Below are positions 10,866 through 12,453 of a DNA stretch of 12,453 bases, in pieces. Both the position numbers and the translations under genes were made by a program. The notes under the pieces were generated by a model, which did not search any database, was not told the origin of the DNA, and saw only the letters and a list, made by a program, of their open reading frames with translations. Origin of the DNA: Caldifarciminota bacterium (GTDB lineage Bacteria; Hydrothermota; Tepidihabitantia; SM23-42); assembly GCA_023128195.1 (NCBI GenBank), contig JAGMEL010000363.1, positions 1 through 12,453 on the forward strand, written 5' to 3'. Each line of letters opens with the position of its first letter. Position 1 is the stretch's first letter.

Positions 10866-12453
10866 ATGCAAAAATTATTAGAATATTTCTTGAACAATAG
10901 ACTCCTGGTTAACATTATGGTGATTATGGTGGCTATATTCGGGACATACAGTTTCTTACACATACAACAAGATGTCATGCCAGCGGTCGATCTCAACATG
11001 ATGTTCATCAATGTGATTTATCCCGGTGCGAGTCCCTCAGATGTTGAGATGAACGCCGTTGTGCCCATAGAGCGCGAGCTCGCGAAGATATCCGGTATAG
11101 AGGAATATACATCTCTGTCCATCGAGAATAGTGGCTCGATCTTCATAACCATTGATTCTGATGTTGTCAACAAGCAGAGCGTCAAAGATGAGATCTTCCG
11201 TAATATCACACTGGGTAACGTGTCTGATCTGCCGAGCGAGGTCGAGGATATCCGAATTATTGACAGGAATCCCAAACTCAGGGAGGTCTATGCGATCGCT
11301 GTTTTTCCGAAGGACACCTTTGGAATTTCCGAGGCTGAACTCTATGCATATGTGAACAGACTCGAGGATAAACTCCTAAAGGTTACCGATGTGAGCGATG
11401 TCGACAAAATCGGCTATCGTGACCGTGAAATCCACATCAATGTCAACCCAAACACGGCAGCAAGATTGCAGGTTTCACTAAATGAGATCGTGAACAGCAT
11501 TCAGACGCGAAACATCCGCTCCACCGGTGGAACAATACAATCCCTCTACGAAGAACAATCGGTCGTGACCATTGGTCAGTTCGACGATCCAATGGATGTA
11601 GGTGATGTGATCATTCGCTCAACGTTCACCGGCACACGTGTGCGTATCAAAAATATTGCCCATGTTGAGGACGGATTTGAAAAAGAAAATGTCCAGGTGC
11701 GCGTGAACAAGGAAAAGGCAGTTGTCCTGGAGATCGTCAAGAACGCAAACGCAGATATCATAACCACGGTCGATAATATCAAAAATCTGCTAAAGAATGA
11801 CAAGGAACTCGCTTCGGACAAGTTTGATATCAAGATAGTTTCTGATGGTTCCCTATCCATCAAAGCCTTACTAAATGTGGTGAAATCCAATGCAATAATC
11901 GGTTTCATCCTGGTGATAGGCGTTCTGTTGATATTCCTTGATTTCAGAACCTCATTCTGGACTGCTTTCGGCCTGCCTGTGAGCCTGCTCATGGTAATAG
12001 TCTTCATGTACATAGCAGGCTATACTCTCAACCTTCTCTCGCTCTGCGCGATGATCATGGTACTGGGAATGCTGGTTGACGATGGAATAATAATCGCTGA
12101 GAATGTATATGCGAAAAAACGGTCCGGGATGGCACCGGTCAAGGCAACAATAGCCGGAACAATGGCAGTCATCGCGCCGGTCACTGCCTCACATATCACA
12201 ACCATTGTGGCTTTTCTGCCCATGCTAATGATTACTGGTAGAATGGGAAAGTTCATCGCTGTTTTCCCTGTTGTTGTAACCGTGATGCTCATTGCATCGT
12301 TTTTAGAGGCGGTCTTTATCCTACCAAACCATCTTGCTCATTCTAAGACAACGTTCAAAAAAAGCAAGGACTGGTTCGAACCGATTGCGCAATTCTACGA
12401 ACGTATTTTGAAAAAAGTGTTGAAATGGCGTTATCTGGTTGTTGTTGTCTTCA
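10866..12453 (+). CDS. RND efflux permease, AcrB/HAE1 type (5' part; runs off window)
   Basis: 529 codons are seen, about half of a usual 1000-1050 residue permease. ATG 10866 follows AGAAGGAG at 5 nt. TM1 is at about 12-29, ending before QQDVMPAVDLNMMFINVIYPGASPSDVE, the standard start of the first porter domain (about 36-335). TM2 lies at about 342-359, TM3 at 366-385, and TM4 at 390-415. TM4 holds GMLVDDGIIIAENV with Asp405-Asp406, equivalent to the AcrB proton-relay pair Asp407/Asp408, so proton coupling is intact. An amphipathic stretch and TM5-TM6 follow (IVAFLPMLMITG, then VVVTVMLIASFLEAVFILP). Such pumps sit as trimers in the inner membrane with a periplasmic adaptor and outer-membrane channel. 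Neither partner is in view upstream; substrate unknown. The gene is more GC-rich than the accessory block and looks like core genome. Confidence 0.96.
   Translation, partial: MQKLLEYFLNNRLLVNIMVIMVAIFGTYSFLHIQQDVMPAVDLNMMFINVIYPGASPSDVEMNAVVPIERELAKISGIEEYTSLSIENSGSIFITIDSDVVNKQSVKDEIFRNITLGNVSDLPSEVEDIRIIDRNPKLREVYAIAVFPKDTFGISEAELYAYVNRLEDKLLKVTDVSDVDKIGYRDREIHINVNPNTAARLQVSLNEIVNSIQTRNIRSTGGTIQSLYEEQSVVTIGQFDDPMDVGDVIIRSTFTGTRVRIKNIAHVEDGFEKENVQVRVNKEKAVVLEIVKNANADIITTVDNIKNLLKNDKELASDKFDIKIVSDGSLSIKALLNVVKSNAIIGFILVIGVLLIFLDFRTSFWTAFGLPVSLLMVIVFMYIAGYTLNLLSLCAMIMVLGMLVDDGIIIAENVYAKKRSGMAPVKATIAGTMAVIAPVTASHITTIVAFLPMLMITGRMGKFIAVFPVVVTVMLIASFLEAVFILPNHLAHSKTTFKKSKDWFEPIAQFYERILKKVLKWRYLVVVVF

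Noticed and set aside
11018..12292. Long antisense frames within the RND gene
   Set aside because: They are opposite-strand shadows of a well-conserved pump; the plus frame has all RND motifs.
1..12453. CRISPR array or toxin-antitoxin pair
   Set aside because: No regularly spaced repeats with spacers were seen, and no small two-gene pair with recognisable toxin or antitoxin motifs.

Overview
The window looks like a chromosomal piece of an AT-rich, Gram-negative, diderm bacterium. Supporting signs are three lipobox lipoproteins, an AcrB-type RND pump gene, E. coli-like TTGACA/TATAAT promoters with 16-18 nt spacers, and strong Shine-Dalgarno sites. The lineage cannot be named from this sequence. 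The mix of small unknown envelope genes and dispersed palindromic repeats would fit an uncultured candidate phylum, but that is a guess.

Left end (1-680): two nearly identical tandem cold-shock genes, each with its own terminator hairpins. The first copy is cut by the window edge. A minus-strand lipoprotein gene (693-1358) shares a divergent promoter region with what follows.

Accessory block (1553-6294): eight same-strand genes with short gaps, probably one or a few transcripts. In order they are a lipoprotein, two tandem paralogues each with two membrane helices and two zinc ribbons, a second lipoprotein, three multi-pass or coiled membrane proteins (one DUF6804-like), and a cytosolic protein of unknown function. 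A 35-bp direct repeat flanks the central two-gene unit. Opposite this run lies a KAP-family P-loop NTPase (6502-7749) with its own consensus promoter. Next comes a single-pass membrane protein with a possible OB-fold (8070-8708), also behind a consensus promoter. All the recognisable parts point to the cell envelope or to membrane-associated ATPase activity. No function can be assigned to the block as a whole.

Right part (8709-12453): a structured non-coding stretch with several hairpins, a tRNA-Val(CAC) on the minus strand, purN (minus), and a GNAT acetyltransferase gene (minus) broken by an in-frame amber codon. Then follows an intergenic region with a composite palindromic repeat, and the 5' 529 codons of an RND efflux permease running off the window. 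purN and the GNAT gene both have a promoter whose -10 hexamer ends exactly 5 nt before the ATG and no Shine-Dalgarno site, so both are predicted to make leaderless mRNAs. purN and the RND gene look like ordinary core genes. The 1.5-9 kb stretch is more AT-rich and looks accessory.
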